From the NCBI GenBank assembly GCA_031288855.1, contig JAITQQ010000166.1, forward strand, positions 1 through 15,609: a stretch of DNA of 15,609 nt. Direction: 5' to 3'. Origin of the DNA: Prevotellaceae bacterium. Its GTDB lineage: Bacteria; Bacteroidota; Bacteroidia; Bacteroidales; UBA932. Made by a program: the position numbers and the translations under genes. The notes under the pieces are model-generated. The model ran no database searches, had not been told where the DNA came from, and saw nothing but the letters and a program-made list of their open reading frames with translations. Positions 7,169 through 15,177 of the stretch are shown one piece after another; position 1 is the stretch's first letter, and each line of letters starts with the position of its first letter.

Positions 7169-7224
7169 AATTTTTTTTTCTACAATTTTGTGTCTTCGAA
7201 ATACGATTAACTCAAACTTTTAAA

Positions 7225-8670
7225 ATGATCTCCTCCGATACATCAAATAATGAATATTGCCAGCAGGTATGGCGTAATTGTTTGCGTGTTATAAAAGATA
7301 TTATTCCCGCATTAAGTTTCCGCACATGGTTCGAGCCCATAGTTCCGTTAAAGCTTGCCAATAATGTATTGACGATTGAAGTTCCTACTTCTTTTTTCTA
7401 CGAATATCTTGAAGAAAATTTTATTGATTTGCTGAGTAAAACTTTACGGAAAGAATTGGGGCAGGATGCACAATTGGAATACAGTGTGCGGGTGGTAGAA
7501 GGCACTTCAGCGGTAACGTATCCGCACCAGAGCCGTCCCGACCTAAAAAATAAAACCGTGCCTTTTCCCAACAATCTTACGGAAAAAGGAAGCATTGCAA
7601 ATCCATTCGTAATTCCCGGATTAAAGCAACTGCAAATTGACCCGCAATTGAATCCCGATTATCATTTCGATAATTTTATTGAAGGCGAGTGTAACCGTTT
7701 GGCGCGTACTGCGGGATTAACCATTGCCGGAAATCCCGGCAAAACGGCGTTCAACCCGCTGTTTATTTATGGCAATTCAGGATTGGGAAAGACGCATCTT
7801 GCCCAAGCCATCGGAATTAAAGTAAAAGAATTGTATCCCGAAAAAATTGTGTTATATGTCAACGCAAACCGTTTTCAGACGCAATATATGGATACGGTGA
7901 ACGTAAAAAATAAATATGCGGATTTCCTGCACTTTTATCAGATGATTGATGTGTTGATTCTCGACGATGTGCACGAATTTGCCGGCAAGGAAGGAACGCA
8001 AAATGTATTTTTCCATATTTTTAATCACCTGCACCAATCGGGGAAACAATTAATCCTGACTTCCGACAAGCCGCCGGTAGAGCTTGCGGGGCTGGAGCAA
8101 CGCCTGCTCTCACGCTTTAAGTGGGGACTTTCGGCCGAGCTGCAAGTGCCCGATTACGAAACGCGGAAAGCGATTTTGCGCGATAAAATATATAACGACG
8201 GATTGGAGCTTCCCGAAAATATTGTAGAATATATTGCCGGAAAAATTTCCACCAATATCCGCGAACTGGAAGGTGCTTTGGTGTCGCTGCTTGCACAGGC
8301 TACGCTAAACAAAAAAGCCATTACACTGGAACTTGCCGAAACAATGACTGACAAACTGGTAAATAATACCCAACGTGAACTTTCGATAAACGAGATACAA
8401 AAAGCGGTGTGTTCTTATTTTTGTCTTACGCCCGAAAGTTTATTGTCGAAGGTGCGCAAGCGTGAAATTGTGCAGGCACGGCAGATTGCCATGTATCTCA
8501 GCCGCAGCATGACTAAGGCTTCGCTGTCGTCAATAGGCGCACAAATCGGCGGGAAGGACCACGCCACCGTTTTACATTCCTACAAGACGGTATGCGACCT
8601 GATGACTACCGACAAGCATTTCAAGCAGCATGTGCTGGCTATTGAAAAGAAATTAAAATCGACCATATAG
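7225..8670 (+). CDS. dnaA: Chromosomal replication initiator DnaA
   Basis: All four DnaA domains are present in 481 residues. Domain I (about 10-90, with VWRNCLRVIKDIIPALSFRTWF) mediates self-association and helicase loading. A short variable linker follows (about 91-140). The AAA+ domain carries Walker A GNSGLGKT at 183-190, Walker B LILDD at 244-248 and RLLSRFKWG at 293-301 with the arginine-rich sensor/box VII region. Domain IV ends with the DnaA signature GGKDHATVLHS at 442-452, which contacts the DnaA box. In the cell it binds and melts the origin in its ATP form. The protein is intact and typical in length for Bacteroidetes. It is followed after a single base by pepD, suggesting co-transcription. 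I see no TTATCCACA-type box in the 135-bp upstream gap, so the origin is probably elsewhere. Confidence 0.97.
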   Translation: MISSDTSNNEYCQQVWRNCLRVIKDIIPALSFRTWFEPIVPLKLANNVLTIEVPTSFFYEYLEENFIDLLSKTLRKELGQDAQLEYSVRVVEGTSAVTYPHQSRPDLKNKTVPFPNNLTEKGSIANPFVIPGLKQLQIDPQLNPDYHFDNFIEGECNRLARTAGLTIAGNPGKTAFNPLFIYGNSGLGKTHLAQAIGIKVKELYPEKIVLYVNANRFQTQYMDTVNVKNKYADFLHFYQMIDVLILDDVHEFAGKEGTQNVFFHIFNHLHQSGKQLILTSDKPPVELAGLEQRLLSRFKWGLSAELQVPDYETRKAILRDKIYNDGLELPENIVEYIAGKISTNIRELEGALVSLLAQATLNKKAITLELAETMTDKLVNNTQRELSINEIQKAVCSYFCLTPESLLSKVRKREIVQARQIAMYLSRSMTKASLSSIGAQIGGKDHATVLHSYKTVCDLMTTDKHFKQHVLAIEKKLKSTI

Positions 8671-8671
8671 T

Positions 8672-10135
8672 ATGTTGTTGCACAAACTTGACCCCGCCGA
8701 TGTATTCAGGTATTTCGGCGAAATTAGCTGTATTCCGAGACCATCAAAACATGAGGAAAAAATCATTGCTTATTTAATGGATTTTGCTGCGCAGGCGGAT
8801 CTCGAGGCCAAGTGCGATAAGGTGGGAAATGTATTGATCTGCAAGCCGGCGAGCAAAGGCATGGAAGAACGCCCCACCGTGGTGCTGCAATCGCACATGG
8901 ACATGGTGGGCGAAAAGCACAGCCATTCAAAGCACCGGTTTGAATTCGACCCTATTGCTTCGTATGTAGACGGCGAATGGATTAAGGCCATGGACACCAC
9001 GCTTGGCGCCGATTGCGGCATAGGCATGGCCGCACAGTTGGCGTTGTTGGCCAATAATGATTTGACGCATGGCCCTATCGAATGTTTATTCACGGTAGAT
9101 GAAGAAAGCGGGCTCACGGGCGCCGAAGCGCTGGAGCCCGGATTCCTGAAAGGAAATATTTTGTTGAATCTCGATTCGGAAGACGAGGGCGAATTGTTTA
9201 TCGGATGTGCGGGAGGCACCGGCGTGGTGGGCGCTTTTGACATGGAAGAAGAAATCATGCCGCAAAATCACCGGATTTATGCTTATCATGTAAGCGGTTT
9301 AACCGGCGGGCACAGCGGCGACGACATTAACCGCGGGCGCGCCAACGCCGTGAAGGTAGCCACGCGCTTCCTGTGGCAGGCGCAACAGCATTGTCAAATC
9401 CGCCTGCATGCATTCACAGGAGGCAACCTGCGCAATGCCATTGCGCGGGAGGCTTCGGCCATTTTTACGGTAAACACGGCGCAAGCCACAAGCCTGACGC
9501 AGTTGTTTGAGCAACACGTAAAAGATATAAAAAGCGAATATGAGAAAAACGATGCTCATATTGTGCAGAAGTTAGAGCCTGTAACCCGGAAAGCCGGCGA
9601 TGAGCCGTTTATCGTATGGGAAAAGGCCGGGCAGCAACGTTTGTTGCATACCCTTTATGCTTGTCCGCACGGCGTAATGGCCATGAGCAGCGCCATGAAA
9701 GGGTTGGTGGAAACATCTACCAATCTTGCATCGGTGAAGTTGAACGAAGACGGGCAAATTGTGGTGGAAACCAGTCAGCGCAGCGCGCTCGAAAGCGCCA
9801 AGTTCAATGTAGCCCGCATGGTGGATGCGCTGTTTCAACTGTCCGGCGCTGAAATCGAATATGTAGACGGATATCCGGGCTGGGAGCCCAATCCCAACTC
9901 CCCTATTCTCGATATTGCAAAAACATCATACAAGCGGTTGTTCCATGTTGAGCCGAAAGTAAAAGCCATTCATGCGGGGCTTGAATGCGGGTTGTTCCTG
10001 AAGAAATATCCCGGCCTCGATATGATTTCGTTCGGGCCTACCATCAAAAATGCACACTCGCCCGACGAGCGGTTGCACATCCCATCGGTAAAAAAGTTCT
10101 GGCTGCTGCTACTCGACATTTTGCAGAACGTGTAA
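8672..10135 (+). CDS. pepD: Aminoacyl-histidine dipeptidase / cytosol non-specific dipeptidase PepD (M20)
   Basis: This 487-residue metallopeptidase matches the M20C PepD family in length and motifs. Zinc-site and catalytic residues are recognisable: H75 and D77 in VLQSHMDMVG, D114 in LGADCGIGMA, E144 and E145 in FTVDEESGLTG, D168 in LLNLDSED, and H462 in NAHSPDERLH. GLTGGHSGDDINRGRANA marks the lid/dimerisation domain. The enzyme hydrolyses dipeptides, including those with C-terminal histidine, in the cytoplasm and so completes peptide catabolism. No signal peptide is present. Its ATG lies one base after the dnaA stop, so translation is probably coupled or the mRNA shared. The transcript should end at the terminator at 10224-10256. 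Confidence 0.95.
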   Translation: MLLHKLDPADVFRYFGEISCIPRPSKHEEKIIAYLMDFAAQADLEAKCDKVGNVLICKPASKGMEERPTVVLQSHMDMVGEKHSHSKHRFEFDPIASYVDGEWIKAMDTTLGADCGIGMAAQLALLANNDLTHGPIECLFTVDEESGLTGAEALEPGFLKGNILLNLDSEDEGELFIGCAGGTGVVGAFDMEEEIMPQNHRIYAYHVSGLTGGHSGDDINRGRANAVKVATRFLWQAQQHCQIRLHAFTGGNLRNAIAREASAIFTVNTAQATSLTQLFEQHVKDIKSEYEKNDAHIVQKLEPVTRKAGDEPFIVWEKAGQQRLLHTLYACPHGVMAMSSAMKGLVETSTNLASVKLNEDGQIVVETSQRSALESAKFNVARMVDALFQLSGAEIEYVDGYPGWEPNPNSPILDIAKTSYKRLFHVEPKVKAIHAGLECGLFLKKYPGLDMISFGPTIKNAHSPDERLHIPSVKKFWLLLLDILQNV

Positions 10136-10181
10136 CCTAAGCGGCCACACCCGACACGGCGCAACGAAGTGGCGCTATAGC

Positions 10182-10213
10182 GGGCATTCAGGGCATCGAG
10201 GCGCTGAATGCCC
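10182..10213. repeat. Perfect 10-bp inverted repeat downstream of pepD
   Basis: GGGCATTCAG at 10182-10191 is the exact reverse complement of CTGAATGCCC at 10204-10213, with a 12-base spacer. AAGT at 10167-10170 and ACTT at 10214-10217 could extend the stem if 10171-10181, which overlaps the palindrome CGCTATAGCG (10173-10182), is looped out. No T-run follows, so it is not itself a standard terminator. It could protect the pepD mRNA 3' end, act for both converging transcripts, or be a copy of a dispersed palindromic repeat. Confidence 0.6.
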
Positions 10214-10223
10214 ACTTGCAAGG

Positions 10224-10256
10224 CGCCGGGCGTTACACTCGCCTGCCGGTTTTTTT
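10224..10256 (+). terminator. Intrinsic terminator of the dnaA-pepD transcript
   Basis: CGCCGGGCG (10224-10232) pairs with CGCCTGCCG (10240-10248) around a 7-base loop: six contiguous pairs including one G-T, one C-C mismatch, then two more G-C pairs. Seven T residues follow at 10250-10256. This is a textbook Rho-independent terminator for plus-strand transcription. It lies about 90 nt after the pepD stop and immediately before the 3' end of the convergent BACON lipoprotein gene. Confidence 0.8.
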
Positions 10257-10262
10257 CATAAA

Positions 10263-10720
10263 TTATTTTCCGAAATCATTTATCACAAGATAAAAATCCG
10301 GATCGGCCACACTGGTCAGGACAATCTCCGTAGGCGTTTCAAAGTCATTGGGAGTCATGTAATACGGCGATTTATTAGTAATCGCATCCAGGAACGAAGC
10401 ATAAAAGATATGATACCACTCTGCATAATATCCTTCCTCACTATAGGTGATGGCTACAGTCTTGCCTTCCGCCTTAAAAGTATAAAGGAATTGCACATTC
10501 GTAGTTTGACGGTCAAGGTAACTATACGATCCGAATATAAACCCGCGCCCGGAAAAATTGTTAAACGGTGAATTACCCACTATGATATAACGTAAGTCCT
10601 CAAGGAGTGCGTTATTTAAAGCTGTTGCACACCGCTCAAGAACCACCATTGCACTGTTCGAGCCTGCTCTTAAATATCCATAAGTATCCATCGTGGCAAA
10701 CCATTCAATCAGCGGCGAGG
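10263..10720 (-). repeat. C-terminal module copy 1 (BACON lipoprotein)
   Basis: This segment encodes the module of about 150 residues shared with 11332-11790. Landmarks in order are WFATM, YGY, GSNS, VGNSP, GRGFIF, NKSPY, the run IVLTSVADPDFY and DFGK at the end. Nucleotides 10291-10321 are identical over 31 bases to 11360-11390, higher conservation than elsewhere in the module. Confidence 0.8.
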
Positions 10721-11303
10721 GCAGATCACCGTCTTGCATAACCTTAACGACGAGGGTTAAGTCCCCGGCGGTTAAAGTTACGAGTCCTGTCCGCGGCCGG
10801 TTAGGATTGGCTTCTGCTTGCAGTTCCAATACATTGCCGGCGGTTACATTGATGGTAAGCCAGGTGGCGCTGCACTGCGCCATAACCGGTATGGGGCAGT
10901 GCAGTGGCATGGTCGCGTCACCCGCCGTACTGGGCATCCTTACTATGTTAGTTTCCAGTTTAAAATCCATGCCCGATTGCGCAACAGGCACCTGCACTGT
11001 TTTTCCGGCCGACACCAACGTAACCACGGTAGCCCGCCCCAATAATCCCCCATAGGGCGAAACGGCTACAGTTACTTTGTTTCCCGATACGGCGGGTGTA
11101 CACCAGGCGGCGGCGACGCTTGCGGTTACGCCGGCCGTTGATTTCACTATGATTTCGCCGTCGCCGCCAAATGCGTCAAACGAGACATTGGCGCTTTCCA
11201 GCTCAAGGAAATCCAGTTCGAGCTCTTCGCCCTTATCGCTGCAACCGGCGGCTGTGGCCAACAGGAAGAGCAGCATCGAAAATAAATATATTGATTTTTT
11301 CAT
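10263..11303 (-). CDS. Surface lipoprotein with two BACON-like domains and a shared C-terminal module
   Basis: The 346-residue protein has a lipoprotein signal (hydrophobic LFSMLLFLLATAAG, lipidated Cys21) followed by an acidic stretch (SDKGEELELD) that fits export to the outer surface. Two BACON-like beta-sandwich domains follow, at about residues 38-111 (ending QVPVAQSG) and 112-192 (ending VVKVMQDG). Both show the family pattern of a hydrophobic strand, an Ala/Thr-Trp-Cys/Leu centre and an xxVxQxG end. Residues 196-346 form a module also found at the C-terminus of the neighbouring DUF4302-like protein. BACON domains are common in Bacteroidetes surface proteins and are thought to bind glycans or mucin, or to act as spacers. 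It is the last gene of the susCD operon, 28 nt after its neighbour. The role is probably substrate binding near the SusCD complex; no enzymatic residues are evident. Confidence 0.75.
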   Translation of the reverse strand: MKKSIYLFSMLLFLLATAAGCSDKGEELELDFLELESANVSFDAFGGDGEIIVKSTAGVTASVAAAWCTPAVSGNKVTVAVSPYGGLLGRATVVTLVSAGKTVQVPVAQSGMDFKLETNIVRMPSTAGDATMPLHCPIPVMAQCSATWLTINVTAGNVLELQAEANPNRPRTGLVTLTAGDLTLVVKVMQDGDLPSPLIEWFATMDTYGYLRAGSNSAMVVLERCATALNNALLEDLRYIIVGNSPFNNFSGRGFIFGSYSYLDRQTTNVQFLYTFKAEGKTVAITYSEEGYYAEWYHIFYASFLDAITNKSPYYMTPNDFETPTEIVLTSVADPDFYLVINDFGK

Positions 11304-11331
11304 GCGTCATTTTTTTAAAATTGATTATAAA

Positions 11332-11790
11332 TTATTTTCCAAAATCACTTACCATAAAGTAAAAATCCGGATCGGCCACACTGGTCAGGATAACCTCGTC
11401 GGGGAATACAGGATCATTAGCGGTTATGCTATACGGCGATTTACGGGTGATCTCTCTACGGAACTGGGCGTACTCCATCTCATACCACGCGCCATCAGCC
11501 CCAGATTTGTTTGCATATTCAATTCTCAGATTATTGCCCTCCGGTATGAAATCAAAAATAAATTGCGAATAATAATAATGGCCAATACTAGGATTATGCG
11601 ATATAAAAATAAACCCACGCCCGGGATCCCGAGGAAGCGGGGAGTCACCTACTATAGCGCCGACAAGCGTTTCCCCATAGTTATTACCTAAAACCATTGA
11701 ACATTGATCGACAAGCGCCATTACGCTGTTCGAGCCCTTGAGCAAAAAATACCCATAGCTCTTCATCGTGGCAAACCATACATTCAGTGG
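11332..11790 (-). repeat. C-terminal module copy 2 (DUF4302-like lipoprotein)
   Basis: This segment encodes the second copy of the shared module, with WFATM, YGY, GSNS, VGDSP, GRGFIF, RKSPY, the run VILTSVADPDFY and terminal DFGK in the same order and spacing as copy 1. It is separated from the DUF4302-like part by a GGC-repeat stretch (encoding five prolines on the minus strand) near 11787-11802. Confidence 0.8.
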
Positions 11791-12633
11791 CGGCGGCGGC
11801 GGCCCCAGTTCAATAGTGATATGCCCCGCGCCCTCGCCGGTCAGTTTTTTTTCGGCTTCATTGAAGGTAAAGTATTGCACCGTTTCTCCGTCTACGGTAA
11901 GCGGCTCATACAGCTTAATGCCGGTAGGGGTGAGAATGTAGGGCACTATTTTGTTGTTATCCGGATTTTTGTAAGTAAGCCTGAACACCCTGTGTTTCCG
12001 GGTTACCTTGTCGAAGTCCGCGGCGGCGGTACCGTTTACGCTTACAGTGTAATCTGCCGCAGTCATTTTACTATGCAGCACAGCAAACTGTTCCAGGTAG
12101 GGTTTCCATGTTGACGCGTCGCCGCCGGTGTAGGGCGTTAGCACTAATCTATTGCCGCGTTTCTTGCCGGTCATCACAATCTTTTCGGGCGTCATCTCCC
12201 TCAGCACAAATTCATAATCGCCGCCATAGCCATCCAAATCATTGTAGCTTGGCTCCGAGAAGTAGTGGAATACTTCATTGTAGGTGTTGAAGGAGAGCAC
12301 TACTCCCCTGTTGGCAATCACATCAAAGTGTGACCTGAGCGTATCGCCTTCCGGATAGTTGGCCGTAGCCTGTTCACCGGCTACCACTACCGTTCCATTC
12401 GTGTCAAATTTCCAGATAAAATTATACCCGCCCATCGAACGGTCGGGTTCCGGGTAATATTCCACCATCCAGCCGTTGGGCAGCGACACTAAGAGGTTCC
12501 TGAGGCTGTTTACGGTCTCATTTGTTCTTTCGGCCGCCGAAGCGTTGAAGATTTTTTCTTCGTCTTTGACGCAGGCTTGTAACGCCACGAACGCCAATAG
12601 CACAATTAATAAGAATTTATTTTTCATAGTCAT
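11332..12633 (-). CDS. DUF4302-like surface lipoprotein
   Basis: The 433-residue protein has a lipoprotein signal (LLIVLLAFVALQA, lipidated Cys21) followed by VKDEEK, a charged stretch like known Bacteroidetes surface-export signals. Residues 25-275 resemble the DUF4302 family of SusCD-associated lipoproteins. Landmarks are LRNLLVSLPNGWMVEYYP, YNFIWKFDTNGTV and the glycine-rich YNDLDGYGGDYEFVL, all beta-rich. A five-proline linker (278-282) leads to the C-terminal module (about 283-433) shared with the BACON lipoprotein downstream. No catalytic motif is visible and its function is not known. It lies 6 nt after the metallohydrolase gene, so it belongs to the same operon. A ligand-binding accessory role comparable to SusE/SusF is plausible by position. 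The DUF4302 label rests on recalled family features, not a search. Confidence 0.78.
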   Translation of the reverse strand: MTMKNKFLLIVLLAFVALQACVKDEEKIFNASAAERTNETVNSLRNLLVSLPNGWMVEYYPEPDRSMGGYNFIWKFDTNGTVVVAGEQATANYPEGDTLRSHFDVIANRGVVLSFNTYNEVFHYFSEPSYNDLDGYGGDYEFVLREMTPEKIVMTGKKRGNRLVLTPYTGGDASTWKPYLEQFAVLHSKMTAADYTVSVNGTAAADFDKVTRKHRVFRLTYKNPDNNKIVPYILTPTGIKLYEPLTVDGETVQYFTFNEAEKKLTGEGAGHITIELGPPPPPLNVWFATMKSYGYFLLKGSNSVMALVDQCSMVLGNNYGETLVGAIVGDSPLPRDPGRGFIFISHNPSIGHYYYSQFIFDFIPEGNNLRIEYANKSGADGAWYEMEYAQFRREITRKSPYSITANDPVFPDEVILTSVADPDFYFMVSDFGK

Positions 12634-12639
12634 CCGTGT

Positions 12640-13530
12640 TTAAAGGGTTGTTAACTTAAGTTGTCCGAGAAGCGCCGAGCGTTCCTGCACGAGGTCGCGC
12701 AACGCCACAATGTCTATATTCCAAGCGGCGGCCATGTAGTCTTTCACCATTCTGAACTTTTTTTCAATCTTTACCATTCCGGCCGTTCCGGACGCGGCGA
12801 GCATTGTTTCCCATTGCGTTGCAGTTGAGGTGACATACACGGCGAGGGTTTCCACAAAATCTTCGTTCACACCACTCCGTGCATACCGGCTCACAAAGCC
12901 CAAGTTATAGGCCTTTGCCAATGATTCTTCATAACCGCTCCAACTTGTCCCGATGTAGTCCGTAGAAGAAATTTGCAGGAAACCGGAAGGATAATTCTTG
13001 GTTTGGTGCAGGATGTGGCCAAATTCATGGTGTATGGTTTTGAAATAATATTCATTCAACACGTCCATGCTGAGCGCCTTTACATCCAGTTCATTTATCT
13101 TGTAGAGGGTTATTTTCATTCCGCCTTCGGCTGTACCCAACAGTTCGGTGCCGTTGGGTTGAATACCGGGCGAGCCTATCAGGTGGATAATGCGCGGCAC
13201 ATACGCGCGGGTGAAGTCAACGCCGCCTACCTGGTCGTACACTTCCAACCAGAGGTATCTAATCAGTTTGGCCATGGCCACAGCGTTCTCCATCTTGGCC
13301 GGCGAGAGATGGTAGTAGAAGCTCGATTCAATGTCTTCCAGTTTATACTTGAAGTCGATGTTGTAGGGATAGGTATAATTCATGAGCAACCATTCGTCGA
13401 ACGCATTTTGCGGTGTGTCCTGGTTGTCGAATATGCTGTTGCCGCTGATTTCGTCTTTGTTGCACGACCAGGCGCCCACCAACAGGGTCAACGCAAACAG
13501 GTATACTATTATTTTTTTCATATCGGTCAT
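12640..13530 (-). CDS. SusD-associated zinc metallohydrolase lipoprotein (HExxH)
   Basis: The 296-residue protein has a lipoprotein signal (IIVYLFALTLLVGAWS, Cys23) followed by NKDE. The centre carries TIHHEFGHILHQ, a HExxH zinc site with H168, E169 and H172. The glutamate in NEDFVETLAVYV (E227), some 55 residues later, is the likely third zinc ligand, as in gluzincins. This matches the family described as substrate import-associated zinc metallohydrolase lipoproteins, encoded next to SusC/SusD pairs. It likely acts on the cell surface on a peptide or other ligand before import, but no substrate is established. It starts 8 nt after the susD stop and is followed after 6 nt by the DUF4302-like gene. 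An in-frame ATG at residue 4 is an alternative start. Confidence 0.88.
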   Translation of the reverse strand: MTDMKKIIVYLFALTLLVGAWSCNKDEISGNSIFDNQDTPQNAFDEWLLMNYTYPYNIDFKYKLEDIESSFYYHLSPAKMENAVAMAKLIRYLWLEVYDQVGGVDFTRAYVPRIIHLIGSPGIQPNGTELLGTAEGGMKITLYKINELDVKALSMDVLNEYYFKTIHHEFGHILHQTKNYPSGFLQISSTDYIGTSWSGYEESLAKAYNLGFVSRYARSGVNEDFVETLAVYVTSTATQWETMLAASGTAGMVKIEKKFRMVKDYMAAAWNIDIVALRDLVQERSALLGQLKLTTL

Positions 13531-13538
13531 GTTTTAAA

Positions 13539-15164
13539 TTAATTATTTCTTGGATTTGGTGTTAAGCCGGCGGTAATCACGTCGGCCGGCAGTTGGATGG
13601 CGCGGCGCAAGTCGTCTACGACCAGCGTCGTTTTCGCCGTCGTTCCATCAATTTCGATGTGGGTGATATTCAAGTTAGCGTCTATGGCGCGGCGGTATAT
13701 CTCAATGCCGTAGCGCTTGATGTCGAACCATCGCAAGCCTTCATACATCGTTTCAATCCGGCGGATATGCAGCAGGCAATGGATCAGGTTTTCCTGCAAG
13801 GTGGAAACGAACGGCGTTTCAGGATGCAATTCTTTCTTCGGCGTAGGCTTGGTAACCTGGTAATAGGCCATTTTTCCGTAAAAAGCATCGATAGAAGCCG
13901 GGGTCATGACCTCTCTTCCGCTTTTCATGTGGGTTGTTGTCCAAAGGTTCAGGTCCATCACGCCCGGGCCATACTGTTGCAGCATAATATAGGCTTCGGC
14001 CCGGCACAGCAGGGTTTCATCGGTAGTAAAGGCCGGGTAAACGGTGCGGGGAATACCGCTCTCAGCCACCGGATCAATGACTTCAAAGAATTCCGGTATT
14101 TTTGGAAATATTATAAATGCTACAGCACTGTTGCCCGCTTCTAACGAGGCGCCCTGATAATGGAATCCGGTGTAGCTGCCCCACGGCCCGTTGGCTCTGC
14201 AGCCTTCAGTTTGCGCCATTTTGGTGGCACAGCAATATCTTTTACCTAAAGTAGTGTAGATGCTGGTATAAATGCTTCCTGCATGCGACATGGCGGCCAT
14301 CAGCAATAAGTTGGCATTGTGCGCCGGCTTCACATAATCTTGCGCCACATTGTTAAGTTCTTCCTTAGCGGTAGGCAGCGAGCCGAAGTAGGCCATATCG
14401 CGCAGCTCACTGGCGGGGTTGGCGCCCAACACTTCATTGGCACAGGCAATCACCTTGTCGTATTTTTTGTAATAGAGATAAAAGCGTGCAGCGAAGGCAT
14501 AAGCGGCCTTCCGGTTGAAGTGGAATTTGGGCACCGTATAAATAGCGTCGTCTATCAGCGGCAGGCTTTCTTTAATATCCTTTTCGATCTTCTCATATAC
14601 GCCGGACACCGTGCCTCTTTCATATTGGGGATTCACGGTGGTTTCCGCTTTTTCCATATACGGAACGCCTAAATCGCTATCGCCGGTTTGCTCGCTGAAG
14701 TGCTTGCAGAACACGTTCACCAGAATGAAATGGTGATAGGCGCGGCTGATGAGGGCTTCGCCCCGCTGCGGGTTTAGAGATGCCGGATTGCCCATTTCTT
14801 CAATGGCCTGTAGCGCTTGGTTGGCGTGGGCAATGGCCAAATAATGGGAAGCCCATACATCCTTCGTGGATTCATTAATACTGGAAGTTTCTATATCGTC
14901 TTCCCAATAAAACATCTGCTCCTGGAAACGTCCGGCGCTGGCGCCAACCTCATCCCCTGTATCGTCTACATTGTCTGACATCATTTCCGTAGTAAGGATA
15001 TGTAACCGGTCAGCATAGGCCGAAGTCAGCAGCCTGGTGATTTTGTCTTCGGTATCCACTTCTGTCCGGTTGTCGGGCAGTTCATCCAGAAACTCGTTGC
15101 AGGATACGCTGCATACCGTCAGCGCAACCGCAAATAATTTTATAATATATTTTTTCATATTCAT
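13539..15164 (-). CDS. SusD/RagB family nutrient-binding outer-membrane lipoprotein
   Basis: The 541-residue protein starts with a lipoprotein signal (IIKLFAVALTVCSVS, Cys22) and the classic SusD opening CNEFLDELPDNRTEV. The N-terminal half is helical with TPR-like repeats, for example SHYLAIAHANQALQAIEEMG and GEALISRAYHHFILVNVFCK, the latter the conserved SusD helix. The C-terminal part includes LLCRAEAYIML, the helix ETMYEGLRWFDIKRYG and the family ending LTPNPRNN. SusD proteins form a hinged lid on the SusC channel and capture the substrate at the surface. It begins 13 nt after the susC stop, as expected for the pair. No carbohydrate-active enzyme is nearby, so a RagB-like peptide substrate is as plausible as a glycan. 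The ATG at 15164 could be replaced by the one at residue 3. Confidence 0.95.
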   Translation of the reverse strand: MNMKKYIIKLFAVALTVCSVSCNEFLDELPDNRTEVDTEDKITRLLTSAYADRLHILTTEMMSDNVDDTGDEVGASAGRFQEQMFYWEDDIETSSINESTKDVWASHYLAIAHANQALQAIEEMGNPASLNPQRGEALISRAYHHFILVNVFCKHFSEQTGDSDLGVPYMEKAETTVNPQYERGTVSGVYEKIEKDIKESLPLIDDAIYTVPKFHFNRKAAYAFAARFYLYYKKYDKVIACANEVLGANPASELRDMAYFGSLPTAKEELNNVAQDYVKPAHNANLLLMAAMSHAGSIYTSIYTTLGKRYCCATKMAQTEGCRANGPWGSYTGFHYQGASLEAGNSAVAFIIFPKIPEFFEVIDPVAESGIPRTVYPAFTTDETLLCRAEAYIMLQQYGPGVMDLNLWTTTHMKSGREVMTPASIDAFYGKMAYYQVTKPTPKKELHPETPFVSTLQENLIHCLLHIRRIETMYEGLRWFDIKRYGIEIYRRAIDANLNITHIEIDGTTAKTTLVVDDLRRAIQLPADVITAGLTPNPRNN

Positions 15165-15177
15165 ACTCTTTTGGTGT

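Noticed and set aside
7090..7224. Possible replication origin next to dnaA.
   Set aside because: No TTATCCACA-like DnaA boxes were seen on either strand in the gap, only T-rich sequence and one small hairpin.
11077..11691. A 204-codon plus-strand reading frame across the junction of the two C-terminal lipoprotein genes.
   Set aside because: It runs antisense through a signal peptide and a gene gap and shows no coherent protein features.
11787..11802. GGC trinucleotide run that might be a phase-variable slippery tract.
   Set aside because: Unit changes of three bases would not shift the frame, and it simply encodes a five-proline linker between two domains.
12973..13542. A 189-codon plus-strand reading frame antisense to the metallohydrolase gene.
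   Set aside because: The minus strand encodes a clear HExxH lipoprotein in a tight operon; the antisense frame has no family resemblance.
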